Assembly: GCA_025357635.1 (NCBI GenBank) | Contig: JANXOV010000099.1 | Span: 21,987-85,986, forward strand | DNA: 64,000 nucleotides | Direction of reading: 5' to 3' | DNA from: Pseudomonadota bacterium | GTDB taxonomy: Bacteria > Pseudomonadota > Gammaproteobacteria > Steroidobacterales > Steroidobacteraceae | Part shown: piece by piece, positions 27,197-36,107 of the stretch | Layout: the number at the start of each line of letters is the position of its first letter | How positions within the stretch are numbered: the first letter of the stretch is position 1 | The notes under the pieces: generated by a model | Told to the model about the DNA's origin: nothing | Seen by the model: the letters and a program-made list of their open reading frames with translations, nothing else | Database searches by the model: none | Translations under genes and position numbers: made by a program

Positions 27197-27987
27197 CAGC
27201 GTCCCGTGAAATTCGGCGTGCGCTTTTCAAGGAAAGCGGCCACGCCTTCGCGGTAATCCGCGCTGCCGCCCAGTTCGCGCTGAAAATCCCGCTCCAGGTT
27301 CAGCTGCTCGGAAAGACTCTGACCCCACGATGCGTAAATGGCCTGCTTGGTGCGCGCGTAACCGCGCGTCGGACCGGCGGCGAACTGCCGCGCAAGCCCT
27401 GACGCGATCGGCATCAGCTGCTCGTCATCCACGCAGCGCCAGATCAATCCCCAGTCCTGCGCCTGTGCGGCGGAGAGCTTCTCGCCCAGCAAAGTCAGCC
27501 CCAGTGCGCGCGCATTGCCGATCAGCCTGGGCAGCATCCAGGTGCCGCCGCAATCCGGAACCAGCCCGAGCTTGCTGAAGGCCTGCACGAAACCAGCCGA
27601 TCTTGCGGCGATGACCATGTCACAGGCGAGCGCAATGTTGGCGCCGGCGCCGGCTGCGACGCCGTTCACCGCCGCGATCACCGGCATCGGCAGCTTGCGC
27701 AGTGCAAGGATCAGCGGACGGTAGTTTTTCTCAATGGACTTGCCCAGGTCCACAGCCCTGGCGCCCGGCGCGACCGCCCGATCACTGAGGTCCTGGCCTG
27801 CGCAGAAGGCCCGGCCCGCGCCGGTCAACAACAGCACGCGTGCGCTGCCGGGCCGTGCGAGTGTCTTGAGCGCCGTGCGGACTTCCGCGTGCATCTGCGT
27901 GTTGAAGCTGTTGAGTTTGTCAGGCCGGTTCAACGTCAGCGTCGCAACCCCCGCCTGAATCTCGAAATTGATCGTGCTCAACGCCAT
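27196..27987 (-). CDS. paaG: PaaG: ring-1,2-epoxyphenylacetyl-CoA isomerase
   Basis: A 263-residue crotonase-family protein. The oxyanion-hole regions are FCAGQDLSDR and VNGVAAGAGANIALACD, and the PaaG-type Asp is in GLVPDCGGTWMLPRL. It isomerises the ring epoxide to oxepin-CoA. The gene lies 43 bases downstream of paaE. The companion hydratase PaaF and dehydrogenase PaaH usually present in paa clusters are missing from this window and must be elsewhere or replaced by general beta-oxidation enzymes. Confidence 0.92.
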   Translation of the reverse strand: MALSTINFEIQAGVATLTLNRPDKLNSFNTQMHAEVRTALKTLARPGSARVLLLTGAGRAFCAGQDLSDRAVAPGARAVDLGKSIEKNYRPLILALRKLPMPVIAAVNGVAAGAGANIALACDMVIAARSAGFVQAFSKLGLVPDCGGTWMLPRLIGNARALGLTLLGEKLSAAQAQDWGLIWRCVDDEQLMPIASGLARQFAAGPTRGYARTKQAIYASWGQSLSEQLNLERDFQRELGGSADYREGVAAFLEKRTPNFTGR

Positions 27988-28030
27988 GTGCCTGCCATCC
28001 CCCCCCTCGATTCGGCCGTCAATCGAACAA

Positions 28031-29110
28031 TCAACGCGTATCGTAGTCCAGTTCCAGTTCCGCGCTGGTGGGAACCGATTGACAGGTCAGCACGAAGCCC
28101 GCCTCAACCTCCGAATCCTCCAGGGCATAGTTCTGTGCCATGCGCACCGTTCCTTTGGACAGATGGGTACGACAGGTCGAACACACGCCGCCTTTGCAGG
28201 AATATGGCAGTTCCAATCCGGCCGCTTCGGCGGCGTCCAGCACAGACACCGATCCGTCGCGCGGCATGTCGAAACTCTTCACCCGCCCGTCCATGCGCAC
28301 GGTGACGTGCGCACTCGTTGCCGCGGTGGGAGCCGCGGTTGCCGCGACAGCGCGCACCTCGGCGGCGGCGCCTGCACCCACGAAGCGCTCGATGTGAATG
28401 CGCCCGGCCGGCACGCCCAGCTCCTGCAGGGTCCGGCTCACCAGCGTCATCAAGCCCTCCGGCGCACACAGAAATGCCGCATCCAATGTACCGGCATCGA
28501 ACCCGGCAGCCGCCAGATCGCGCACTTTCTGCGCATCGAGGCGGCCGTTGTAAATTGCCAGATCCTGTTCTTCGCGGCTCATGAAAAAATGCAGCGAAAA
28601 ACGTGCCGGGTGCCGGTCCTTGAGTGCCAGCAAGTCGTCCGCGAACAGCACCGTGTCGGTATCGCGATTGCAATACAAAAGCGTGACCCGCGCGGCGGGC
28701 TGTGCGTCCAGAATGGCTCTTACGATGGCCAGCAGCGGCGTGATGCCGATACCTGCCGCCACTGCCAGATAGTTTGCACCGGAGGCCGACGCCGGCAGCA
28801 AGAAGCGCCCCGTCGGCGGCAACACATCGATCATCGAACCCACCTGCAACCGCTGCACAAGATGCTGCGTCATGCGCCCGCCGCCATCGCTGCGTACGCA
28901 GATGCTCAATTCCTGCGCTCCAGGATTGGAACACAGCGAATAGGTACGCCGTTGCTCCTGCCCGTCGATGATGGCGCGTACCACCACATGCTGGCCGGGC
29001 GCAGACTTGAATGCGCCGGCGAGTTCCGGCGGCACGGCAAAACTCAGCGCGACAGCTCGCGCGGCTTCCGCACGTTTGGAACTGACCCGCAAACTGTGGA
29101 ATTGACTCAT
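28031..29110 (-). CDS. paaE: PaaE: phenylacetyl-CoA epoxidase reductase
   Basis: A 359-residue electron-transfer protein. The N-terminal ferredoxin-reductase part has RTYSLCSNP (FAD) and AAGIGITPLLAI (NAD(P)H). The C-terminal plant-type [2Fe-2S] ferredoxin has the ligands of SCKGGVCSTCRTHL plus VLTCQS. An Ala/Thr-rich linker joins the parts. It passes electrons from NADPH to the PaaABCE diiron epoxidase. The ORF track adds 82 residues; ATG at 29110 is one base after the paaD stop. Confidence 0.94.
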   Translation of the reverse strand: MSQFHSLRVSSKRAEAARAVALSFAVPPELAGAFKSAPGQHVVVRAIIDGQEQRRTYSLCSNPGAQELSICVRSDGGGRMTQHLVQRLQVGSMIDVLPPTGRFLLPASASGANYLAVAAGIGITPLLAIVRAILDAQPAARVTLLYCNRDTDTVLFADDLLALKDRHPARFSLHFFMSREEQDLAIYNGRLDAQKVRDLAAAGFDAGTLDAAFLCAPEGLMTLVSRTLQELGVPAGRIHIERFVGAGAAAEVRAVAATAAPTAATSAHVTVRMDGRVKSFDMPRDGSVSVLDAAEAAGLELPYSCKGGVCSTCRTHLSKGTVRMAQNYALEDSEVEAGFVLTCQSVPTSAELELDYDTR

Positions 29111-29111
29111 C

Positions 29112-29594
29112 TCAGATGCACTTGAACTGCTCAAAAGGCTCCAGACACGCGGTGCAGCGCAACAGCGCTTTGCAGGGCGTGGAGCCGAATTCACTGATGC
29201 GCTCGGTGAGTGTGGACCCACAGCGCGGGCAGGCAACGGGATGCGCGGCGTTCTTCGCAGCCTGCAGTGACATCGGTGGCGCAATGCCATAGCGCCGCAG
29301 CGCCTGCGCGCCGCGCTCGGAAATCCAATCGCTGCTCCAGGGCGGCGACAGCACATCGACGATCTTCAGGCCATCGATGCCTGCACCGGTGACCGCCGCC
29401 TGAATGTCCTTGCGGATCACCTCGGTCGCCGGGCAGCCCGAATAAGTCGGCGACACGCCGATTTCCACCGTCCCTGCGGTGGCACGCACGTGGCGGATGA
29501 TGCCCAGATCCACCAGTGAAATGACCGGAATTTCCGGATCGGGAATCTTGTTCAGAATCTCCCAGGTTCTGGCCTCAAGCGCATTGTTCACCAC
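29112..29594 (-). CDS. paaD: PaaD: phenylacetyl-CoA epoxidase iron-sulfur maturation factor
   Basis: A 160-residue protein with an N-terminal MIP18/DUF59 domain (KIPDPEIPVISLVDLGIIR, then SPTYSGCPATEVI) and a C-terminal zinc-ribbon-like region with two Cys pairs (CPRCGS and LLRCTACLEPF). It is thought to assist metal-cluster assembly of the epoxidase. Its start overlaps the paaC stop by seven bases, in the conserved paaABCDE order. Confidence 0.94.
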   Translation of the reverse strand: MVNNALEARTWEILNKIPDPEIPVISLVDLGIIRHVRATAGTVEIGVSPTYSGCPATEVIRKDIQAAVTGAGIDGLKIVDVLSPPWSSDWISERGAQALRRYGIAPPMSLQAAKNAAHPVACPRCGSTLTERISEFGSTPCKALLRCTACLEPFEQFKCI

Positions 29595-30373
29595 GAGGCC
29601 CCCGGGTAGGCACGCTGCATGAACTGCATTTCAGCAAGCACATATCCCAGATATTCACTGTGATCGCCACGCTTGCCCACCGGCGCACCACGTTCCGCCT
29701 TGGGCATGGACAGCGTCGCTTCTTTGAGAATGCGCGCGACATCCTGATGCCAGGCGGCGCTCAGCGCGGCAAGATCGGGAGAAATGCCGGCAGCACAGGT
29801 CTGCCGGTCGATGTCGTCGGCCTCGAACAGTTCCGGCGTGAACCGCATCAGCCAATCCACGGCCGCCTGCGTGCGCCGATGACTTTCCTCGGTGCCGTCG
29901 CCCAGTCGCAGCAACCAATGTGAACTGAAGCGATGATGATACTGCGCTTCTTTGAGCGCCTTCGCCGCAATGGCCGCCAGATCGGCATCCCTGGATGCGG
30001 ACAGCGCGCCGAACAACGCGACCTGATAGGCATCGATGAAAAACTGCCTGACGATGGTCTGGCCGAAGTCGCCGTTGGGCTGCTCGACGAGCGTGAAATT
30101 GCGAAACTCCCCGCCATCGCGCAGAAAGGCCAGGTCGTCCTCGGACCGGTCGCGGCCCTCGATGCGCCCGGCGAGACTCAACAACAGCCGCGCCTGGCCG
30201 AGAAAATCCAGCGCCAGATTGCCAAGACCCAGATCCTCCTCCAATGCCGGCGCGTGTCCCACCCACTCGCCCAAGCGCTGTGCCAGGATCAGACTCGTGT
30301 CTCCCAGTCGCAGGACATAGTCGAGCCGCACGGCATCAGATACCGACGCGCTCACGGGCGGCGCGCCGGTCAC
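29588..30373 (-). CDS. paaC: PaaC: phenylacetyl-CoA epoxidase structural subunit
   Basis: A 261-residue ferritin-like helical protein with family blocks YVLRLGDTSLILAQRLGEW, LALDFLGQARLLL and KEAQYHHRFSSHWLLRLGDG. It is the structural partner of PaaA in the epoxidase and lacks a full diiron site. It overlaps paaB by four bases. Confidence 0.95.
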   Translation of the reverse strand: MTGAPPVSASVSDAVRLDYVLRLGDTSLILAQRLGEWVGHAPALEEDLGLGNLALDFLGQARLLLSLAGRIEGRDRSEDDLAFLRDGGEFRNFTLVEQPNGDFGQTIVRQFFIDAYQVALFGALSASRDADLAAIAAKALKEAQYHHRFSSHWLLRLGDGTEESHRRTQAAVDWLMRFTPELFEADDIDRQTCAAGISPDLAALSAAWHQDVARILKEATLSMPKAERGAPVGKRGDHSEYLGYVLAEMQFMQRAYPGASW

Positions 30374-30657
30374 AAATTCTTGACCTCTTCGGGAATTTCA
30401 TAAAACGTCGGATGCCGGTACACCTTGTCGCGCGCAGGCTCAAACAGTGAGCCCGCTTCCTGCGGATCGGAGGCGACAATGGAGGCTGAGGGCACCACCC
30501 AGATGCTCACGCCTTCCATGCGCCGCGTATAGACGTCGCGCGCGTGTTCGATGGCCATGTTGGCATCGGTTGCGTGTACGCTGCCGACGTGTTTGTGGTC
30601 CAGGCCGCCCTTGGAACGGATGAATACTTCATAGAGCGGCCATTGCGTTGCGCTCAT
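30370..30657 (-). CDS. paaB: PaaB: phenylacetyl-CoA epoxidase small subunit
   Basis: A 95-residue protein with the PaaB signature WPLYEVFIRSKGGLDHKHVG and YRHPTFYEIPEEVKNL. It bridges PaaAC units in the epoxidase. The start is one base after the paaA stop and the stop overlaps the paaC start. Confidence 0.95.
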   Translation of the reverse strand: MSATQWPLYEVFIRSKGGLDHKHVGSVHATDANMAIEHARDVYTRRMEGVSIWVVPSASIVASDPQEAGSLFEPARDKVYRHPTFYEIPEEVKNL

Positions 30658-30658
30658 G

Positions 30659-31657
30659 TCAGGCTGCCCGCGTCAAGCCGTCAGCCCGATGTTTGAGTGC
30701 GTACGCCGTCGCCGCCTCCCGCACCCACGCACCCTTTGCATGAGCGTCGCGGCGCGCTTCCAGACGCTCGCGATTGCACGGGCCATTGCCTTTGATCACG
30801 TCGAAAAACTCGTTCCAATCGATGGGTCCGGCTTCAAAGTGTCCGGTCTGCTCATCCCACCGCAGCTTGGGGTCGGGCACGCTCAAGCCTAGAAACTGCG
30901 CCTGCGGAACCGTGGCGTCGATGAAGCGCTGACGCAGTTCGTCGTTGCTGAAACGCTTGATCTTCCAGCGCATGGACTGCGCCGAGTGCTTGGAATCCGC
31001 ATCGTTGGGCCCGAACATCATCAGCGAGGGCCACCACCAGCGATTCAAGGAGTCCTGCGCCATCTGCTTCTGTGCCGCAGTGCCGCGGGCCAGCGCGAGC
31101 ATGATTTCAAATCCCTGCCGCTGATGAAAACTTTCTTCCTTGCATACGCGCACCATCGCGCGCGCATAGGGGCCGTAAGAACAACGGCACAGCGGTATCT
31201 GATTGACAATGGCGGCGCCGTCCACCAGCCAGCCGATCGCCCCCACATCCGCCCAAGTCGGCGTCGGGTAGTTGAAAATGGACGAATACTTTGCGGCACC
31301 GCTGAGCAACTGCTCCAGCAATTCATCGCGCGATACGCCGAGCGTTTCGGCGGCGCTGTACAGATAGGCGCCGTGTCCGCCCTCATCCTGCACTTTGGCG
31401 ATGAGCACCGCCTTGCGTCGCAGCGATGGCGCTCGCGTGATCCAATTACCCTCCGGCAGCATGCCGACGATTTCTGAATGAGCATGCTGCGAAATCTGGC
31501 GTATCAGGGTTTGCCGATACGCATCGGGCATCCAGTCCTTGGGTTCTATACGTTCATCCAGGTCGACGCGACCCTGAAACTGCGCGCAGCGCTGCGCGTC
31601 CTCCGCCGCCGTGTCGACGGGTGCTTGACCGTGATTATCGAGACTTTGGGTATACAT
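30659..31657 (-). CDS. paaA: PaaA: phenylacetyl-CoA epoxidase catalytic subunit
   Basis: A 332-residue diiron oxygenase subunit. The ligand regions [19 protein letters not shown] and [16 protein letters not shown] carry the Glu/His iron ligands, and [15 protein letters not shown] is typical of PaaA. It epoxidises phenylacetyl-CoA. It is the first gene of the long minus-strand paa unit, divergent from paaX across a short AT-rich promoter gap. Confidence 0.96.
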   Translation of the reverse strand: MYTQSLDNHGQAPVDTAAEDAQRCAQFQGRVDLDERIEPKDWMPDAYRQTLIRQISQHAHSEIVGMLPEGNWITRAPSLRRKAVLIAKVQDEGGHGAYLYSAAETLGVSRDELLEQLLSGAAKYSSIFNYPTPTWADVGAIGWLVDGAAIVNQIPLCRCSYGPYARAMVRVCKEESFHQRQGFEIMLALARGTAAQKQMAQDSLNRWWWPSLMMFGPNDADSKHSAQSMRWKIKRFSNDELRQRFIDATVPQAQFLGLSVPDPKLRWDEQTGHFEAGPIDWNEFFDVIKGNGPCNRERLEARRDAHAKGAWVREAATAYALKHRADGLTRAA

Positions 31658-31726
31658 ACAAACAACTGTGACACAAAAATGTTATCGTGACAATAATTCG
31701 TGTGTCATATGTTCGAAAGCACTTCA
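31658..31726. promoter_or_regulatory. paaA-paaX divergent promoter/operator
   Basis: A short AT-rich gap between the catabolic operon and its regulator. It contains an inverted pair TGACACA (31669-31675) and TGTGTCA (31701-31707) and two CGTGACA/TGTGACA direct copies. These are plausible PaaX operator elements, since PaaX normally represses its divergent catabolic operon until phenylacetyl-CoA is present. The exact consensus match was not testable here. Confidence 0.55.
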
Positions 31727-32716
31727 ATGACTGAAAACCGCACCCGCCGATTCGCTGATGCCACTCGCCCGCTGATGAAAGCCTTCATGCAGCGGCGGCC
31801 CTTGAGAGGCGGCTCACTGATCACGACCGTCTTCGGCGACTCGATCGCCGCACGCCGCTGTGAGGTGTCCCTGTCGAGCCTCATCAAACTGCTGCAGCCC
31901 TTCGGTTTGACCGAACGGCTGGTGCGCACGTCCATCGGCCGGCTGGCGCAGGACAACTGGGTCACGGCCCGGCGCGTGGGGCGGTTGAGCTACTATCGTC
32001 TGAGTTCCGCCGGGGAAATTAGCTTTTCGCAAGCAACGCAGAGAATCTACGCGGCGCCCGCGCAAGACTGGCGCGGCAGCTGGACCCTGCTCATCGTCCC
32101 GGGCGAGGCGGATCGGGAATCGCGTGAACGCATCAAGGACGCCCTGCAATGGTCCGGTTTCGGCCAGCTTGCATCCGGCGTTCATATTCACCCGGAAATC
32201 GATCCGGCCGCCGCACAGGAACTGATCGCACGCTGCGATGCCAACATGCGCCCGGTGATTCTGCAGTCGCGCAGCGAGACCGTGCAGGGCGATCGAAGAA
32301 TGGTCGAACTGGGCTGGGATCTGGATGAATTGGAGCGGCGCTACACCCGGTTCGTCTCCTCCTTTGTACCTGCGCTTGCAGCGCTGGCGCAGGACCGCCA
32401 GCCGGAACCCATGCACTGTTTTCACATCCGAACGCTGCTGATCCACGAGTATCGAAAAGTGCATCTGATCGACCCGCAGCTGCCGCCGAATCTGCTGCCG
32501 CAGGATTGGGCGGGCACGGCCGCGTATGAATTGTGCCGGCAGCTGTATTTGAAAATCGCAGATGCCTCGGATCGGTACGTACAAGGCGTATTGAGCACGA
32601 GCGCCGGCGCAGTGCCGGCGCCGACTGCCGAGACGCGACTGCGTTTCGCGCCGGCGGCGGATCCGCCTGCGGACCTGAGTCTTAAGGGTCAAGCGGCCAG
32701 GACTCCAGGCACCTGA
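31727..32716 (+). CDS. paaX: PaaX-family transcriptional regulator
   Basis: About 329 residues of the PaaX family. The N-terminal winged helix reads GGSLITTVFGDSIAARR and FGLTERLVRTSIGRLAQDNWV. The central domain holds the DWRGSWTLLIVP block and the C-terminal domain the F.IRTLLIHEYRK block. It is divergent from paaA and should be the phenylacetyl-CoA-responsive repressor. Starts at 31709 (MFES…) and 31727 (MTEN…) are both possible, and neither has a clear ribosome site. Its end overlaps the convergent E2 gene by 35 bases. Confidence 0.92.
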   Translation: MTENRTRRFADATRPLMKAFMQRRPLRGGSLITTVFGDSIAARRCEVSLSSLIKLLQPFGLTERLVRTSIGRLAQDNWVTARRVGRLSYYRLSSAGEISFSQATQRIYAAPAQDWRGSWTLLIVPGEADRESRERIKDALQWSGFGQLASGVHIHPEIDPAAAQELIARCDANMRPVILQSRSETVQGDRRMVELGWDLDELERRYTRFVSSFVPALAALAQDRQPEPMHCFHIRTLLIHEYRKVHLIDPQLPPNLLPQDWAGTAAYELCRQLYLKIADASDRYVQGVLSTSAGAVPAPTAETRLRFAPAADPPADLSLKGQAARTPGT

Positions 32717-33881
32717 CCCAGGCACTGAGAAATCCGTTGGCTTGAAATCCGTCGATGGCGCGGTGATCGATGGTCAAACTCACGAAGCACTTGCTCCTGA
32801 TGCGCATCTGCTCCACCCCCTCGACGCTCACCACCGCAGGCCGCCGCTCAAGCTTACCCACGCCCAGAATCGCCGATTGCGGCTGATGGATGATCGGAGT
32901 GGCGAACAAGCTGCCGCTGACACCGTGATTGGAGATCGTGAATGTTCCGCCCCGCATGTCGTCGACCGTCAGTTTTCCCGAACGCGCTTTGTCAAGCAAT
33001 CCGCCCAGGGTGTGTGCGATCGAAAATAAATCCAGCGTCTGCACCCGATGCATGACGGGGACCACCAGCCCCTGCGTGCCGAGGGCAGTGCCGATGCCGA
33101 TGTTCAGGTCGTCGAAGACTTCCAGTTCAGTCGCGTGGAAGCGGCTGTTGATCTCCGGCATGGCGGCGAACGCCGGCACGCACGCGGCTAGAAAGTAGGC
33201 CGTGTAGCTCAGATGCGCACCGCGTGTCGCAAATTCACTCAGATGCCGCTCGCGATGCGCCACGATCGCACTTAAATCCGCTTCAAACACGGCGGTCACA
33301 TGCGGTGCAGTACTGACGCTGCGGGACATGTTCTCAGCAATGCGACGGCGCATCGCAGTATGGGGAACGCGCCGGCCGCGGATACCGCCGCCCGTAAACT
33401 CCTCCACATCGCGCGCCGTGATGCGGCCCTGCTTGCCGGTTCCGGAGATCGACGCCGAATCCAGACCCCGCTCCTGCAGCAATGAGCGCACTGCCGGACT
33501 CAAAAGATTGCGCGCATCGCCGGCAAAACCGGCGGCACGCACATCTGCCGTCGCCCGCTGTTCGGTGGCGTACGCAGTGGCGCGCGCAGCGGTGTACGCA
33601 GTGGCGGCCGGCGAGCGCTCTTGGGCGGCCTCTGAGGTCAACTCGATCCGCCCCAGGACTTCCCCCGTCGCCACACTGTCCTGATCGTGTTTCAGGATCT
33701 GCGACAACCGCCCGCTGGCAGGCGCTGCGATTTCCACCGTCACTTTGTCTGTTTCCACTTCCACCAGAGGATCGTTCAGCGCAACGGAATCGCCGGCGGC
33801 GCGCAGCCAGCGCATGACCCGCGCGTCCGAACCGTCATACACTTCGGCCAGGAGCGCCACATCGACGAAGTTTTCAGACAC
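32682..33881 (-). CDS. bkdB: Dihydrolipoamide acyltransferase (E2) of a branched-chain-type 2-oxoacid dehydrogenase
   Basis: A 399-residue E2. It has one N-terminal lipoyl domain with the lipoyl-Lys in VEVETDKVTVEI, an Ala/Thr-rich linker, a peripheral-subunit-binding domain (about 125-160: SPAVRSLLQERG…GRITARDVEEF), and a catalytic acyltransferase domain ending with TIDHRAIDGFQ, which contains the HxxxD active site. It directly follows the fused E1 gene on the same strand. The E3 component is not in the window, so a shared lipoamide dehydrogenase is likely. The gene symbol is by analogy. Confidence 0.88.
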   Translation of the reverse strand: MSENFVDVALLAEVYDGSDARVMRWLRAAGDSVALNDPLVEVETDKVTVEIAAPASGRLSQILKHDQDSVATGEVLGRIELTSEAAQERSPAATAYTAARATAYATEQRATADVRAAGFAGDARNLLSPAVRSLLQERGLDSASISGTGKQGRITARDVEEFTGGGIRGRRVPHTAMRRRIAENMSRSVSTAPHVTAVFEADLSAIVAHRERHLSEFATRGAHLSYTAYFLAACVPAFAAMPEINSRFHATELEVFDDLNIGIGTALGTQGLVVPVMHRVQTLDLFSIAHTLGGLLDKARSGKLTVDDMRGGTFTISNHGVSGSLFATPIIHQPQSAILGVGKLERRPAVVSVEGVEQMRIRSKCFVSLTIDHRAIDGFQANGFLSAWVRCLESWPLDP

Positions 33882-35990
33882 TTAGAACTCCACCAGTTCG
33901 CAAATCCGCTCCGCGATCATATCCGACGAGGGCAGCACTGCATCCAGAAGGATGGGGCTGTGCGGGCTGGGAATGTCCGGCATTGCCAGTCTTTCGATGG
34001 GCGCATCCAGATCGAAAAATGCATCGCGCGCCAGGCGCGCGGCAATTTCAGCGCCAAAACCGGCCGTGATCGTATCCTCGTGCACGATCAGGCAGCGTCG
34101 CGTCTTTTTCACCGAACCGAGCACGGCAGCCGCATCCCAGGGAACCAGCGTGCGCAGATCGATGACCTCCACGCTCTTTCCCGAGGCCGCGGCGGCGGCC
34201 TCGCAGCGCTCTACCATCGCGCCCCAGGTGACGATGGTCAGCGCCTCGCCGGATCGAACGACGTGCGCGCGGCCAAAGGGAACGACGAACTCATCGCCGG
34301 GATAGGCGCGCCGCGCCCAGGCGCCATCGAGCATGGCCCGGTGTTCGAAAAAAATCACCGGCTCGTTGCCGCGCAGCGCCGAACGCAACAAACCGACCGC
34401 ATCCTGGGCGTTGCTGGGCATTGCAACACGCCAGCCGATGGCATGCACCCACTGCACCTCGTTGCTTTGACTGTGCCAAGGGTCGCCGCACTTGAAGTAG
34501 CCTCCCGGCATCCGCACCACCATCGGCGCGGCGAATCGATTCATCGTACGCCAGCGCATGGTGCCGCAATCGTTCAACTGTTCCACGGCCGGATCGGCGT
34601 ATTTTCGGAATTGGATTTCCGGCACCGGCAGCAGACCCGCCAATGCCAGACCCACGGCCCGGCCGATGATGCCCTCCTCCGACAGACTGGTGTCGAACAC
34701 GCGCTCGCGGCCAAACTTTTTCTGCAGACCCAGAGTCGCCGCATGCACGCCGCCTTTGGGTCCGACGTCCTCACCGAAAACCAGCATCTTCGGGTTGGTC
34801 GCCAGTTCGTGCTCAAGCGTGCGGCGGATCGCGGTGATCATGTTGACGCGCGCAGCCTCCGGCTGCGGCTCATCGCTCGACGCAGCGAACACATGTGCCG
34901 CCGGCCAAAGCCCGCCCTGCGTCTGCAGCTCAGCAACGCCGTCGGCGTTCATCTCGGTGAATACGTGGCGCGACACCGAGAGCGGGTCCGGCAGCGCCGA
35001 TTCGATGGCGCGGGCGACCGCCGTCTCCACGTCTGCCTGCGCGCGTTGCTCCAGATCGCGCCACGCCGGCTCGCCCAACGTGGCCGGCACCAGCTGGCTG
35101 CGCAGCGCGCGCAATGGATCGCGCCCGAGGTCCGCACTCAACTGTTCCGCTGACTTATAGGACTGATTGTCCTGGCCGGAATGCCCGCTCAACCGCGGCA
35201 CGGTCAGACGCAGCAGCACCGGACCGCTCCAGTCGCGCGCCGCGGTTACCGCGCCGCTGATCAGTCGCTGTACCTGCAGCGGATCTGAACCACTGCCGCT
35301 GAAAATGCGCAGATTCTTGAACGATTTGAGGTTCTCCGCAATATTCCCACCCGGCGTCTGCAGGCCTGAGCCGACCGAAATTCCCAAGCCATTGTCCTCG
35401 ATGTAAAACAGCAACGGCAATTGCAGCGTCGTGGCCATGTTCAATGCCGACCAGAATCCATTGGTCGCGGTCGAGGCATCCCCGCCATGCACGATGGAGA
35501 TGGCGTGCGCATAGTCGCTCTCGCCAAGCACGTCATGCCGATAACGGATGGCCTGCGCCCATCCGGCCGCGGGCGTGTACTGCGCGCCCACGCCGCCGCA
35601 AGCGGGAAGAACGCTGGGACGTCCCTGACCCGGCCGGTTGAACACCACGCCGATGTCCCGACCGCCGCTGAAACTGGCGGCGCGCGCCAGCGGCCCGGCC
35701 GCCGCTTCTTCAAGGGAAACACCCAGCGCCAGCATCAGCGGTCGCGAGCGATAGTAGACCCCCACCGCATCGTGCGGGTGGTCGATTTGCAGACCCAACA
35801 GCGTCTGCCCGAGTTCATGGCCGCGAGCGGAAAACTGGTACAGCACCTTCTTCTCCGGAACGAGGCGGGTCTCTTCGACCCCATCCAGGGCGCGCGACTG
35901 CAATATGCGGTAGGCCACATCGATCCAATCCGGATCCCCACGCCGATGAGCCTCAAGAACCACCTCGGGAATCACTGCCGATCGATTCAT
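33882..35990 (-). CDS. 2-oxoacid dehydrogenase E1, alpha and beta subunits fused (branched-chain type)
   Basis: A 702-residue thiamine-diphosphate enzyme. The N-terminal half is E1-alpha-like, with the ThDP-binding region HGGDASTATNGFWSALNMA and IEDNGLGISVGSG. The C-terminal half is E1-beta-like, with LVFGEDVGPKGGVHAATLGL and FDTSLSEEGIIGRAVGLAL. In many bacteria these are two genes; here they are one chain. ATG at 35990 has a GAGGAG site and replaces the ORF track start at 36035. Together with E2 and a divergent Lrp-type regulator it probably oxidises branched-chain 2-oxoacids. Confidence 0.88.
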   Translation of the reverse strand: MNRSAVIPEVVLEAHRRGDPDWIDVAYRILQSRALDGVEETRLVPEKKVLYQFSARGHELGQTLLGLQIDHPHDAVGVYYRSRPLMLALGVSLEEAAAGPLARAASFSGGRDIGVVFNRPGQGRPSVLPACGGVGAQYTPAAGWAQAIRYRHDVLGESDYAHAISIVHGGDASTATNGFWSALNMATTLQLPLLFYIEDNGLGISVGSGLQTPGGNIAENLKSFKNLRIFSGSGSDPLQVQRLISGAVTAARDWSGPVLLRLTVPRLSGHSGQDNQSYKSAEQLSADLGRDPLRALRSQLVPATLGEPAWRDLEQRAQADVETAVARAIESALPDPLSVSRHVFTEMNADGVAELQTQGGLWPAAHVFAASSDEPQPEAARVNMITAIRRTLEHELATNPKMLVFGEDVGPKGGVHAATLGLQKKFGRERVFDTSLSEEGIIGRAVGLALAGLLPVPEIQFRKYADPAVEQLNDCGTMRWRTMNRFAAPMVVRMPGGYFKCGDPWHSQSNEVQWVHAIGWRVAMPSNAQDAVGLLRSALRGNEPVIFFEHRAMLDGAWARRAYPGDEFVVPFGRAHVVRSGEALTIVTWGAMVERCEAAAAASGKSVEVIDLRTLVPWDAAAVLGSVKKTRRCLIVHEDTITAGFGAEIAARLARDAFFDLDAPIERLAMPDIPSPHSPILLDAVLPSSDMIAERICELVEF

Positions 35991-36057
35991 GCGCCACTCC
36001 TCATCCAAAACATGCGGCCATGATATGGCCGCCACAGGTCAGCATAAATTGCTAAAT

Positions 36058-36084
36058 TTGCTCTAAATTCATTTTTAAGAGCAA
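36058..36084. promoter_or_regulatory. Lrp-type operator candidate between E1 and Lrp genes
   Basis: Inverted repeat TTGCTCT-N13-AGAGCAA in the AT-rich 117-base divergent gap between the E1 gene and the Lrp/AsnC regulator. Its position 24 bases before the regulator ATG and its A/T-rich centre suit an Lrp/BkdR-type site controlling both directions. Binding is inferred. Confidence 0.5.
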
Positions 36085-36107
36085 TATTATTGCGATACCA
36101 TAAGAAA

